Origin: Molanna angustata
Taxonomy: Eukaryota > Arthropoda > Insecta > Trichoptera > Molannidae
Length of the DNA: 64,000 nt
Assembly: GCA_963576475.1 (NCBI GenBank)
Contig: OY754980.1
Coordinates: 20,531,822-20,595,821, forward strand
Direction: 5' to 3'
This document shows, one piece after another, positions 25,201-34,589 of the stretch (the stretch's first letter is position 1; every line of letters begins with the position of its first letter). Below the pieces are notes generated by a model, which worked only from the letters and a program-made list of their open reading frames with translations, searched no databases and was not told where the DNA came from. The position numbers and the translations under genes were made by a program.

Positions 25201-28200
25201 TTTGCAGCTCATTTTAACTAATAAATAAAAATTATAACCATTTTTGCTAACACAACTTTTGAAAGCATTGAGAGCTTAGTAATGCTGGGGAGCGTTCCAG
25301 GAAGAAGACCAGGGGAGAGATCACCAATGAGATGGATCGAACAGGTCAAGGAAGCTACCAAATCTATGATTAGAGATGCAACACACCATCCTGGAGACAG
25401 AGAGGCCTGGAGGAACTTTTATGGGATACATCTGTTGAGGATCATGACCCTCAGTTATAAGGAAAACGAGAGAGAGAAATATAATATAATTTTGTATAAA
25501 TTAGAATTTCTTACCGATATTCACAAATTCATTGTCATCTAAAATATCCTTAATCAGATCATCAGGATCCAATATGACACCTCCTCTTGTTTTCCTAACC
25601 TCTTCAACACACAAATTTGTATAGCCATGATCATCTTTGCTATCGCTATTTCCATTAACACTTTTAAATCCAATGTGTAATTTTTGATACCTTTTAATGG
25701 CTTCGATACCCAACCATCGTATAGTGTTTTTATCTAAAAATATTTATTAGTCATCACTTAGTTTATTGCTAATTTCACAAAATGTGAATTCTAAAGTTTG
25801 GAAGCCGTGTCAATCGTCAGATTAAAAACTACTAAAATTACTTCTAATCCAATCCCATTGAGTATATCAAGCACAAATTAAAAACTACTAAAATAACTTC
25901 TAATCCAATCCCATTGAGTATATCAAGCACAAATTAAAAACTACTAAAATAACTTCTAATCCAATCCCATTGAGTATATCAAGCACAAATTAAAAACTAC
26001 TAAAATAACTTCTAATCCAATCCCATTGAGTATATCAAGCACAAATTAAAAACTACTAAAATTACTTCTAATCCAATCCCATTGAGTATATCAAGCACAA
26101 ATTAACACTTTTAAATCCAATGTATAATTTTTGATACCTTTTAATGGCTTCGATACCCAACCATTGTATAGTGTTTTTATCTAAAAATATTTATTAGTAA
26201 TCACTTAGTTTATTGCTAATTTCACAAAATGTGAATTCTAAAGTTTGGAAGCCGTGTCAATTGTCAGATTAAAAACTACTAAAATAACTTCTAATCCAAT
26301 CCCATTGAGTATATCAAGCACAAATTATTGATGGATAGTCGATTGGAAAAAAAATCATCTTGTAATAGGTAGGTACCTACATACACTCGAAACTACAAAA
26401 TGTTCCACAAGCTTATTTTCGTGTTTTTGATAAGTTCTTTCAAATTAATAGATGATTTCGAAATATGATATTGGTTGAGATATCGAACGGTAAGATTTTT
26501 ACTTGAGGATTTCAATATGGCCTAATTTTGTTGCATAGTGTGATTTATTTTTAAAAACCTCGATATAGGATGTAAATCATAGACGAAGAAGTGTCATTTA
26601 TTTACTTTTTATTAATTAATTATTTTCATACTTATAGTTGTCTTTATTCATCATGAACTAATTAGGATTTTTCAAAAAACTCTTCTCAATCATAACTTAC
26701 CTTTTACTGTACAAAAAAATGTGAAAAATCATTTATTTAACAGCCATATGTTTCAATCTTGACAAACATTCTTCGTCTCATTTAGATTCATGTTTTGTCT
26801 CTTAAATCTTCATCTGTTATTCAAGGTTTTTACGTTTCCTTCTTTCGGGATATTATTTGCATAATCACTTATAAAATAATATATCATCACTTTCTTAGTC
26901 GAACCTACCTCTAATTCCATTAAATTCATCTTTGTATATTTTCTTCTATATATATTCTTCCTTCATTCTATCAATGATCTCTTTCATTAAGATTTCATTT
27001 CTTACCCTGTCTTATTAGCATTTTTTGCACATATTATGTCAAAATTGGCACTACAAATAATGAGAACATTGATTTCCTTTGATGTGTTACAAACTGACAT
27101 AAGTGTGTTCATTCTCATTATTTACTGCCATAATTCTTCTTTCAATACCCTTATCTGGCTGTCTATCCTGTTGAAACACATTTCCTATATTATGTATCTG
27201 TCAAATTACTCCCAGGCTATTTATTCTCTACTTTTATTTAGCATGACATTCAAATTTATGAATTATTAAATGACTTTTATATTAATTTTAAGCGTCAATC
27301 GTGGGTAAACAAGACAAGGCTTTAGTAGCTTTATTTCTTACTAAATAAATCATCAATTCAATTATATTTAACTAATCCAAAAATCTTACTTCATCTCCTG
27401 TAATTCTATTCAAATTAATATTTATTTAAATTTAAGACCTTAGATTATATATGATACAGATACCAAGTTAGCGCAATGAATGTATGCCAACTAAAACTAC
27501 TCTGAAACAGAAGAATTTCTAATATACGTACACCTACCGATACGCACACCTACATAAAACGTAGACCAACCTATCTACCGCCTCACACACACATGTAAAA
27601 AAAACTTGGCATACATTTGAATTCGAAATTTGTTCTACACGCGGCTTCTGTACATTATGTTTAAGACAAATAAATATCAAAATGCAATAATGACGAAACG
27701 CAATAATAGATTCTACAACTAAAATAAATAAAAAACGAAAATTGTATTCGTTCATTCATACCTTCACAGCATATCCCACAATGTGGGGTAACCAGTGGCA
27801 GATGTGCATTACCTTATAAAAGGAAGCACAACACATGTGTGTATACACACACACACCAGTCTCATCTCACCTCAAAAGTCAACATTCAGAATGGGAGGTG
27901 AACCTCATTGCACAACTATGTGAGATGTTATGAAAATGATATACAAATAAAAATATTTAAAGCAATGATATAGTTATGAAGAGTATATAAAAGTGTGTAA
28001 CTTTCTGCCTATGGAAATTACTAAATTGCTTATTTCACTTTCTAATACAAAAATCATTTAATTAATAATGCTACGTAGTTTCAATAATAAATAAATATAA
28101 TAGTAATAACATAAATATATAAAATATTTATGAAATAAAATTGTGCGAAGCGCAGCGTACCGACCATCAACACTGGGAACATGAAGCCATTCTCCTAACA

Positions 28201-28219
28201 CTCGACAGGATATTTTCAT
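16204..28219 (-). CDS. HAL: Histidine ammonia-lyase (histidase), complete, 14 exons
   Basis: Cytosolic enzyme that deaminates L-histidine to trans-urocanate, the first step of histidine breakdown. Exons in transcript order: 28219-28165, 25733-25515, 25173-25104, 23873-23846, 23758-23611, 20686-20456, 20296-20157, 20042-19751, 19591-19452, 19219-19075, 18807-18721, 17822-17710, 17626-17496, 16417-16204 (TAA). The joined length is 2013 nt, giving 670 residues against about 657 in vertebrates. The GASGDLAPL motif has Ala-Ser-Gly at about residues 265-267, the triad that cyclises to the MIO electrophile. VYGITTGFG (catalytic Tyr near 176), NGTQ and QEDHVS are also kept. Exon 1 was placed by the conserved LGEWLHVP start, its ATG and the phase join into exon 2; its donor GTCGGT is weak and is the least certain border. 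The gene is convergent with the esterase and not truncated. Confidence 0.93.
16590..16870 (+). mobile_element. RTE-like LINE, 3' remnant in last HAL intron
   Basis: Frame reads [17 protein letters not shown], then [20 protein letters not shown], typical of the RTE polyprotein C-terminus, followed by a 3' UTR with GTTCTCTCTAGG. In-frame stops and a missing 5' end show it is dead. Confidence 0.6.
16950..17060 (+). mobile_element. tRNA-derived SINE family 3
   Basis: Box A-like CAGTGGCAGAGCGGGCA and box B-like GAGTTCGAACCCCACCC are spaced as in a tRNA. The body then leads to ACTGTGCATTTTTTCACATA. It is not a functional tRNA because the stems do not close. Confidence 0.5.
17303..17342. repeat. 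Perfect 40-bp palindrome
   Basis: AGGAAGGTGTAGGTTATTTT followed directly by its exact reverse complement, with no spacer, in the HAL intron 16418-17495. The LINE tail at 17385-17465 follows. Confidence 0.9.
17385..17465 (+). mobile_element. LINE 3' tail fragment
   Basis: Shares GATTCTCTCTGC and the ATGCATGGATG block with the LINE ends at 13055-13325 and 16590-16870. Only the 3' UTR remains. Confidence 0.4.
17823..18720. other. HAL intron, no feature supported
   Basis: AT-rich intron sequence without repeats or frames that I can name. The other short HAL introns (18808-19074, 19220-19451, 20297-20455 and neighbours) are equally plain. Confidence 0.5.
21032..21711. mobile_element. Long foldback element flanked by TTAA
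   Basis: Arms of about 310 bp: starts GAGGGTGACTGCTGCCAACT and ends in its near reverse complement (GTTGGCAGCAGTCCCCCC). TTAA occurs immediately on both sides (21028-21031, 21712-21715), the target duplication used by piggyBac-type elements. No transposase is present, so it is a non-autonomous element in HAL intron 5. Confidence 0.8.
21741..22480 (-). mobile_element. TIR element, TCCAACTGTCGAT family, copy
   Basis: Inverted relative to 1-990 and about 85-90 percent alike by eye. It lacks the outer 45 bp of one end and a block corresponding to 730-830. It ends in ATCGACAGTTGGA at 22468-22480 and begins 26 bp from the TTAA foldback. The intron beyond it (22481-23610) shows nothing more. Confidence 0.75.
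23905..24240 (+). repeat. Dispersed repeat with CCACAATGTGGGGTAACCAG and TACGGGACACTCG
   Basis: Shares its start (ATACCATCACGGCATATCCC) and its end (GGCTCTTACGGGACACTCGA) with the inverted copy at 31925-32205 and its first part with 27750-27935. It contains an internal duplication of GTGCATTGCCTTATAAAAGG. Probably an old SINE or LINE 3' end; class unknown. Confidence 0.6.
24827..25030 (+). mobile_element. SINE family 1, full-length copy
   Basis: Head GGCCTTCGTGCTTCAATTAG, box B GTGTTCGATTCCCGG, body, and a tail that includes ACATAGTACCTGTTAGTTGG. It lies 70 bp from HAL exon 3. The stretch 24241-24826 has no supported feature. Confidence 0.85.
25268..25480 (+). mobile_element. RTE-like LINE, 3' remnant
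   Basis: Frame reads [20 protein letters not shown] and, after a gap, DREAWRNF, the usual C-terminal block of RTE polyproteins. It is only about 200 bp, within the short HAL intron 25174-25514. Confidence 0.65.
25820..26104. repeat. 57-bp tandem repeat, five copies
   Basis: Unit AAAAACTACTAAAATAACTT plus CTAATCCAATCCCATTGAGT and ATATCAAGCACAAATT, five near-identical copies in HAL intron 1. A sixth lies at 26268-26325 beyond the duplicated exon piece. Confidence 0.9.
26105..26183 (-). pseudogene. Partial duplicate of HAL exon 2
   Basis: The first 79 or so bases of HAL exon 2 plus about 100 bases of its upstream intron are repeated here, 450 bp upstream of the real exon (25515-25733). It keeps the acceptor (TTTTTAG) and reads [20 protein letters not shown] with few changes. 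It has lost the rest of the exon and the donor, so it cannot be spliced as a normal exon. Confidence 0.85.
26330..27749. other. HAL intron 1 remainder, no feature supported
   Basis: AT-rich sequence with short frames only. No repeat family of this window is recognised until the copy at 27750. Confidence 0.5.
27750..27935 (+). repeat. Dispersed repeat, copy of the 23905 family
   Basis: Matches 23925-24130 (CATATCCCACAATGTGGGGT, CAGTCTC, TGAACCTCATTGC). It lies 230 bp downstream of HAL exon 1 in the intron. Confidence 0.55.
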
Positions 28220-28459
28220 TGTGACAGAGTTTTCAACTCAAAAGACAAAGTAAGGAATATTCTACAGAAAGTAACCTTATATAGACATTATCTACAACTC
28301 AACGTCATGTACAAGATTAACCTGTCACAAATGTTATTTATCATTTTATGAATACGGAGTCAGAAAGCTAAACACATAACAGTAAATTGTAGACAAAAGT
28401 AATTTAAGTTATACACAATTTATATAAAACTGCATATAAAGAAAGAAAAAAAGCAGTGG

Positions 28460-28596
28460 AAAACCTATATGTCAAACTAAAACCTATATGTCAAACTAAA
28501 ACCTATATGTCAAACTAAAACCTATATGTCAAACAAAAACCTATATGTCAAACTAAAACCTATATGTCAAACTAAAACCTATATGTCAAACTAAAA
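28460..28596. repeat. 19-bp tandem repeat, seven copies
   Basis: Unit AAACCTATATGTCAAACTA repeated seven times, one copy with a one-base change. It lies about 240-380 bp upstream of the HAL start codon, so it may fall in the promoter or 5' UTR. Confidence 0.9.
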
Positions 28597-28649
28597 ATCT
28601 CTCATAGAAATATGTAAACTGTGTTAATTACCTGTTTATTAAAATTTCA

Positions 28650-30735
28650 TCCAACTGTCGATTTGTTCAAGAGAACTTTGTTCTCTTAACATATCGACGA
28701 AGTATCAACCCACGATATGTGAGATTGTATGCACGGTCTATATTTTTCATGGTTTTTCCAACTTTGAAGTCAAAAAACACCAACTTAGAGACTTCGCAGC
28801 ATATATGTTCTATGTACATTTAGTGTGTCTGTGTGTACCCCTTATAACTCTGATCGGCTCAATTTATAGAGCCCAAAATTTCAAAATATATAAATAGTTA
28901 TAGGCCTACAAAACTTTTATACCTGCTCAGAATTTTTGTTTCAGTCAGGGGTTATCAACTTTTGAATTTTTACTTTAATTTTCCATTTATCTCAGAAACC
29001 ATAAAAGCTAGAACGTTGAAAATTGGTATAAATGTAGACAAATACAAAATCTCAAATTTGTTTTTTCAAAATAATTCCAGAGTTTCTCAAACATTTTTTT
29101 TTACAATAAATTTATGTGTTTATATAGTTTTTAAAAATATCGAAAAAAGCCGAAACTCCCCAACTAGAAATTTAATTTGCTATAAAAAATATAAACATTG
29201 TAATTTATAATTATTAAATGGTCAAAAACAGATTTAGATAGTTTAGAAAGAACAATTAGAACGCGTTTAACTAAATTTCGTTGTCATCATCCTAATTCCG
29301 CGATTGAACGAATCAATTTGCCTAGGAATTTAGGAGGTAGGGGTATAATAAAAATAACATCGTTACATAATAATCAAATTGATTCGCTAAAAACTTTCTT
29401 TCACAAAAAATCTGATAGTTCTTTAATGCATAAAGTAATCTGTGAGGCGGACAAAAATTTAACAACATTAAATTTAAATTACGAGAATGCCAATAACAAT
29501 ATTATAAATATAAATGACGACCTTCTAAATTCGTGGCTAAATAAAATAATTCATTCTATACATCCAAAATTTCTCAACCAACCTTATGTTGACAAAATTT
29601 GGTCAAACAAATGGTTGAGTATTGGTGATTTGGACGCGGATTTAGAAGGTTTTATAATAGCAATTCAGGATAGAGTAATAAAAACTAAAAATTATCAAAA
29701 ATATATAATAAAAGACATAAATGTAGTTGATGATAGTTGTAGGAAATGTTTGGCTTTTCCGGAAACAATCGATCATATAATATCGGGCTGTTCTTTTCTC
29801 GCGCAATCAGAATATACATTTAGACATAACCAAGTAGCAAAAATAATACATCAAAATTTAGCTATTAAATATAATTTATAATTATTAAATTAATTGACGC
29901 GATAAACATAAAACCATATTATGAATATGATCCGATTTCATTTTTAGAAAATAATAATATTTCGCTTTATTACGATAAAACAATATTAACTGACCGGTCA
30001 ATTCAACATAACAGACCCGATTTAATAATACACGATAAAATTAAAAAAATAACATATATTTGCGACGTGGCTATTCCAAATTCTAGTAATATTATAAAAA
30101 CTTTTGATGAAAAAATTAGAAAATACACCGCTTTAGGTAATGAGATTAAAAGACTTTGGCATTCTCGTAAAATAATAATATTACCGTTCATTATTTCAGC
30201 CACTGGCATTATTCCAAAATCGTTAATCCGTAATTTAGAAATTATAGATTTATCGAAAAATTTAATAATAAAAATGCAAAAAACGGTAATTATGAATACA
30301 TGTAGAATCGTTAAAGATTTTTTAAACGTTAATATTCGGGAATCAGTAGGGTTGTTAGGTAGTATAGAGACCTCCTCAGAGCCTAATCCTTTGATATGTT
30401 AAGTATCTGGATGGGTGAACTATTCCCAATTGAAAGCTTGATGATGCGTTTGTTGCATTTTATTTTGCTCTTTTAAATAATTTACAATTTACGCATTGAT
30501 CTGCTAATTCTTTTGAGGAAGTGTATAATGGTAATAATAATAATTGAGTGTTATTATTTGTAGTGCTTAATTGTTATTAATATCATTAGTAAATCGGCCA
30601 GCGCCGTAAAAAAAAAAAAAAACATCTCAAACTTTTTTTATAAAAATTGAGTTTAGTGACGACATTGCATCATAATATTTGTATGGCAGTGTCCTATACA
30701 CAATATCTAAGAAGACTCAATAATTTATCTACTCT
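28650..30735 (-). mobile_element. TIR element of the TCCAACTGTCGAT family, split by a retrotransposon
   Basis: Starts TCCAACTGTCGATTTGTTCA and matches the reverse of 1-990 up to about 29202. The match resumes at 30623 (CATCTCAAAC) and runs to about 30735. The inserted DNA is the RLE-type retrotransposon fragment below. The distal end is missing. Confidence 0.75.
29203..30622 (+). mobile_element. Non-LTR retrotransposon fragment with restriction-like endonuclease (R2-type), 5'-truncated
   Basis: Two frames (29318-29881 and 30067-30402, in different phases) encode the C-terminus of an R2-like element. First comes a zinc-knuckle CRKC-x8-H-x4-C, then RPDLIIHDKIKKITYICDVA, the PD-(D/E)xK-type core of the restriction-like endonuclease, then YTALGNEIKRLW. 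A 15-base poly(A) at 30608-30622 marks the 3' end. A frameshift and stops near 29880-29920 mean it is inactive. ATTTATAATTATTAAAT occurs both at its left end and at about 29877. Confidence 0.75.
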
Positions 30736-31640
30736 AAATATTGTATGAGAAAAACAACAATTTTGAAGTAAAGCAACATTGTGCAGTCAAAACATTAAAT
30801 AAAAATTAGTAAAACTCATTTTAATTTTCATTTATTTCATTTCATTTTTAAATTTGATAATTTTTTATATGAAATTGATTATTGAAATTTACTCTCAATC
30901 TGACTTATCAAAATCCTACAGCAATAATTCTTCTTTTAGTGGGTTTTTCATTGTTATCAAATTTTCTCGCTCTTAGCAAGAGTTATTCTTTTATTTTAAG
31001 GTTGGTTCTGAGATGCCTCCATGCAAAATGAGTTGGATCAAGTAAGGTCTCTGACACTGCCACTGCTATGAGACAGAACTGCAAGGGTTGACACAAATTA
31101 GTTTTGACGTTTTACTGGATGTCTGTAACTATGTAAGAAATTTGGCATCGTTAAAATAAGGTATATTAATTATTATTTTCTTTATAAATCAAATAATTTG
31201 TTTAAAAATCAGTATTGATTGTGTAACAGCAAAGCAACATATTCTAAATCAAACTTTTTTTGTTGTTTATAAACTTGTTTATTTCTTTCATTGTGATGAA
31301 AAAACACACAAAAGTCATTATGCACTCATAAATTGTACCTATGTGAGATTAATCTTCTTATCAAAAGAAGTACAAAATAAAATATTAAAAGAGAAAACAT
31401 TGTTAAATAACAATGGAAAATATTATGTATAAAAAAAATGTGAATTTCATAATTTACACAAATAAAATTAAGAAGCTAACAACACAATTCCAAAATAATT
31501 AATTGGGAGTCTAGATAAATAAAATATGAATTATTTTATAGCTTTCGTAAATAAAATACTAATTATTTATTCACAATAATTCGATAGAAAGTTACATTGT
31601 AAATATAATAAAGTTTAAAAAATGTATAGCTTCAATTTTT
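30736..31640. other. Intergenic, no feature supported
   Basis: AT-rich DNA between the split TIR element and the foldback at 31648. No frame or repeat recognised. Confidence 0.5.
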
Positions 31641-31647
31641 TGTAACA

Positions 31648-31850
31648 AGTAGGTACTATGTCCTATTCTGATTCGTTTCAGAGTACGAAAACATGTAAAA
31701 CAACGGGCGACCGTGGATAAAAGTATTTTATCCACACGGTGTGACGTAATGAGTCCCGTATAAATGCAGTCAACTTTTTGACATTTCTCATATTCAGACG
31801 GATAAATTTAGACTAAACAGAATAGGACATACTATGTCAAAAATTTGTTT
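31648..31850. mobile_element. Small foldback element
   Basis: TATGTCCTATTCTG near 31658-31671 is inverted near 31820-31835. The middle has a hairpin GTGGATAAAA / TTTTATCCAC at about 31713-31734. MITE-like; ends approximate. Confidence 0.5.
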
Positions 31851-31924
31851 AACACAAACCCAAAGTAATAACACCCAGATTGAGCCATAATTATGGTTAA
31901 ATATCTATGGTTTAATGGGGCACC

Positions 31925-32205
31925 GGCTTAGAATAGTGCTTCCACTCTTTTCTATTGTTTTGGAGTGTCCCGTAAGAGCCAGGTAGGTAATTGAAAATAC
32001 AACAGACAACAATAACATCTCACATAGTTTAGCAATGAGGTTTACCACCAATTTTGAATGTAGTGCATTTCTAGGTGAGACGAGACTGGTGTGTGGTTAT
32101 ACATGCATGTGTTGCGATCTTTTTTATAAGGTAATGTACACCCGCACATCTGTTGCTGGTTACCCCACATTTTGGTATGTCCTGTGATGGTATGAATGAA
32201 TGGCT
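31925..32205 (-). repeat. Dispersed repeat, inverted copy of the 23905 family
   Basis: The reverse complement matches 23925-24235, including both terminal tags. Full-length by comparison. Confidence 0.6.
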
Positions 32206-32512
32206 CTGTAGTCAAATACTGTAACTAAATCAGCCTCAAATGTTAACAAAGACAAGATTATTATTCTCAAATAATGGATTGTTCTCTTTCTATCAATCAA
32301 AGTCACCCCACACATGACCCGCTCCAATTCCAGTCTTCTTCAGACACCGTCACATCTGTGTCAATTGAAAATCTGCCCGAGGAAGGAACGTTTAGTTCCA
32401 AAACCGGTCGCAAGTTCAATTCAATATAAAATGTGGTTTTAATGAAGTAAAAAATAAAGTTAGAAAAAAAATATTGAATTACGTATCAAAAATATCAATG
32501 TATTCAACCGTG
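32206..32512. other. Intergenic, no feature supported
   Basis: Contains CTTCAGACACCGTCACATCT and GAGGAAGGAACGTTTAGTTC, which look like a transposon scrap, but I cannot assign it. Confidence 0.35.
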
Positions 32513-32712
32513 GCACAGTTGGTAAGCTGTTTGGTTTCTGTGCGGGTATCCTGAATTCCATCTCCAGCAGAGAAGAAATTAAATTAATTTCCTCACGCTA
32601 ATATTTCGTTTCTCGGCTGGAAACACTATATGTAGTTGGAAGAAATTGCCGTATGACAATAAACTCACCACTTGCACAGGGTGCAAGGAAGTGTTTATTA
32701 TTATTATTCCTA
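32513..32712 (+). mobile_element. tRNA-derived SINE family 2, full-length copy
   Basis: Head ACCGTGGCACAGTTGGTAAG, degenerate box B, body with TTGGAAGAAATTGCC, GTGCAAGGAAGTGTTTATTA and a TTA trinucleotide tail. Diverged pieces lie at 7938-8018 and 47352-47490. Confidence 0.6.
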
Positions 32713-32859
32713 AGATTTTTTATGCAAAAAATTAATACCAAATAACACAACTTTTTTAATTTTCATATCATTTAATGATTCGGCGGATATTTTGTGGTTG
32801 TTAATAACAACCATATTTGAATTATAATAGACTAGCTGTAAATGAGCTGTAGCTTCCCA

Positions 32860-33000
32860 AAAAAAAAAAAATAAACCACTTATTTTTGTGAGTCCCTTCG
32901 CAACATGTTTCGGAAGCGCTGACCTTCCATCGACCGGCGTGTCGAGACATGTCGCGAAGTGACTCACAAAAATAAGTGGTTTATAGCTAGTCTATATTTT
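32860..33000. repeat. Hairpin repeat
   Basis: ATAAACCACTTATTTTTGTG at 32871-32890 and AAAATAAGTGGTTTAT near 32968-32983 are inverted around a GC-richer loop with ATGTTTCGG and CATGTCGCGAAG. A second inverted pair, TAGACTAGCTGTAAAT / TATAGCTAGTCTATA, lies outside. Confidence 0.55.
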
Positions 33001-33087
33001 AATTCAAATATGGTTTTTAATTTTCATTTGCCAATACCTATGTATTTATTTTGTTTTAAGTTAAGATTAAATATTACAGACAAAATC

Positions 33088-33300
33088 GGCCTTCGTGGCT
33101 CAGTTGGTTGGGTATCTGACTGCTGATCCAAAGGTCCCGGGTTCGATTCCCGGTGGAGGCACAGTTTTTAATTGTGTTTTCAGTCTGGATCTGTGAGACG
33201 ATTAATATCGTAAGTCTCCAGAATGTGGCAACTTGTTATTGGGTGCGTGTTAAATAAATATTTGACATAGTACCTGTTAGTTGCCCGAGAAGAAATATTA
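33088..33300 (+). mobile_element. SINE family 1, best-preserved copy
   Basis: The head folds like a tRNA: acceptor strand GCCTTCG pairs with TGGAGGC, and the T arm is CCCGGGTTCGATTCCCGG. The body ends in TAAATAAATATTTGACATAG and TACCTGTTAGTTGCCCGAGA, the tail segment that forms the satellite at 50545-55930. It lies just downstream of PQBP1. Confidence 0.9.
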
Positions 33301-33379
33301 AAACATATAAAATATAAACAACATCAACTGGAATATTAACAAACAAAAAAAGTTGAACGCAATCATTTTTACAAATGTT

Positions 33380-33385
33380 TTTATT
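33380..33385 (-). promoter_or_regulatory. Polyadenylation signal of PQBP1
   Basis: AATAAA on the minus strand, about 55 bases after the PQBP1 stop codon, which implies a very short 3' UTR. A SINE ends about 80 bases further downstream. Confidence 0.6.
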
Positions 33386-33439
33386 TGAACATTTTCTTGT
33401 ACCTACCGACATAAAACATACTGTACAATCTTTTTAAAT

Positions 33440-34327
33440 CTATGGATTTGGTTGTTCAGGAAAAGCAACAGCTTTTTTAGTTGAAGGCGGCGGTTTGTTT
33501 TTAGCATTAGCCATCAAAATCATTCCCGGGCTGGGGTAGGGCCTCATCTGATACAAAGGTCCTATCGCTGTTGTATCCACACCAGTCTTGGCATCTCCAT
33601 ACCTCTCCAGGCCAGCAGACCATTCACCTCTTGGAATATCAGAGTATGAAGCGGGATCCATTGGATCTAAATCATTATCTTTAACTTTAGGTCGTCTATC
33701 AGACCTAAACCTTTCTCTACCCCTGCGGTCTCTTTGCTTTTCTCGCTCCTCCCTGGTTGGAATCTTTTTCTTTTGAGGAACTTCCTGATCAGATCCTCCG
33801 TCACTACTGCCGTCACTTTCGTCTCCCTCTTTGAGAAGACGTTCCTCCCGTAGGTGAGCAGCACTCTCAGATAAGGTGGCTTTCGGATGCGTAGGTGGAA
33901 GCCACGAAACAAGATTATTATAAATATTCCAATAATAATCCTGACCTGATCCTTCGTCGTATACTTCTTGCCACCCATTAGGCAATGAATATTTCTCTAG
34001 CAATTTAGCCTTGCGACGCACGTAGTCTTCGTTAGGAACTAAAACTCCGTGTCGCCATCGTTTCACGCAAAATAATGTACATTCGTGATAAATATTGTAC
34101 TTGTTGGGACAACCCTTATGTCCCTTGATAGGGTCTACGTTAACACCGTCAATTCCTTCCCAAAATGTGTTGTTCTTTTCGTCATTATCATCACGATGGG
34201 AATCGTAATCCTCGGCGATTATTTCTTCATTTGTTTGTTGTTCCGATTCGGCTTCGGGTTTCTTTTCTGTCAAGTTTAAAATGCCACGTTTCGCAAGACG
34301 CGCTGCTAAGGCTGGAGGCAAAGGCAT
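33440..34327 (-). CDS. PQBP1: Polyglutamine-binding protein 1 (PQBP1) homologue, intronless
   Basis: Nuclear adaptor that links the spliceosome (U5-15kD) and transcription in known homologues. The 295-residue frame starts MPLPPALAARL, the usual PQBP1 start. The WW domain lies at about residues 115-146 (LPNGWQEVYDE through VSWLPP, both signature Trp present). A charged Arg/Asp/Glu/Ser-rich stretch follows (about 160-215), then the conserved C-terminus containing DPMDPASYSDIPRGEW and the U5-15kD-binding-type YPSPG motif. A Cys/His-containing block (CPNKYNIYHECTLFC, about 73-87) precedes the WW domain. There is no intron. The ATG is preceded by stop-rich AT DNA, which supports this start. There is no polyglutamine tract. 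Identity is secure from the WW plus C-terminal pair. Confidence 0.95.
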   Translation of the reverse strand: MPLPPALAARLAKRGILNLTEKKPEAESEQQTNEEIIAEDYDSHRDDNDEKNNTFWEGIDGVNVDPIKGHKGCPNKYNIYHECTLFCVKRWRHGVLVPNEDYVRRKAKLLEKYSLPNGWQEVYDEGSGQDYYWNIYNNLVSWLPPTHPKATLSESAAHLREERLLKEGDESDGSSDGGSDQEVPQKKKIPTREEREKQRDRRGRERFRSDRRPKVKDNDLDPMDPASYSDIPRGEWSAGLERYGDAKTGVDTTAIGPLYQMRPYPSPGMILMANAKNKPPPSTKKAVAFPEQPNP

Positions 34328-34589
34328 TTTATTTTTTCGTCAATATATTAACATAATCAAACAATTCTAATTTTTTATTGATATTTTATTCTGGATTTTT
34401 GACAGATTTGTTCAAAGATAAAATCTGTGTACAACGAAAAATAATTCAATTGTCTGCAATTGTCTATTAGACACCATAGATAAAAATATATGTTCTTCTT
34501 TTTTTTTTATTTACATTATTTGTCAAGCTATTATCCATTTTTCGATACGTGATGCAACCTCTCTTCGGCGTGGGGGATAATAAAAGTAA

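Noticed and set aside
33088..33162. Possible tRNA gene
   Set aside because: Acceptor and T arms pair, but the D and anticodon arms do not, and the same head recurs with a constant 130-bp body: it is a SINE.
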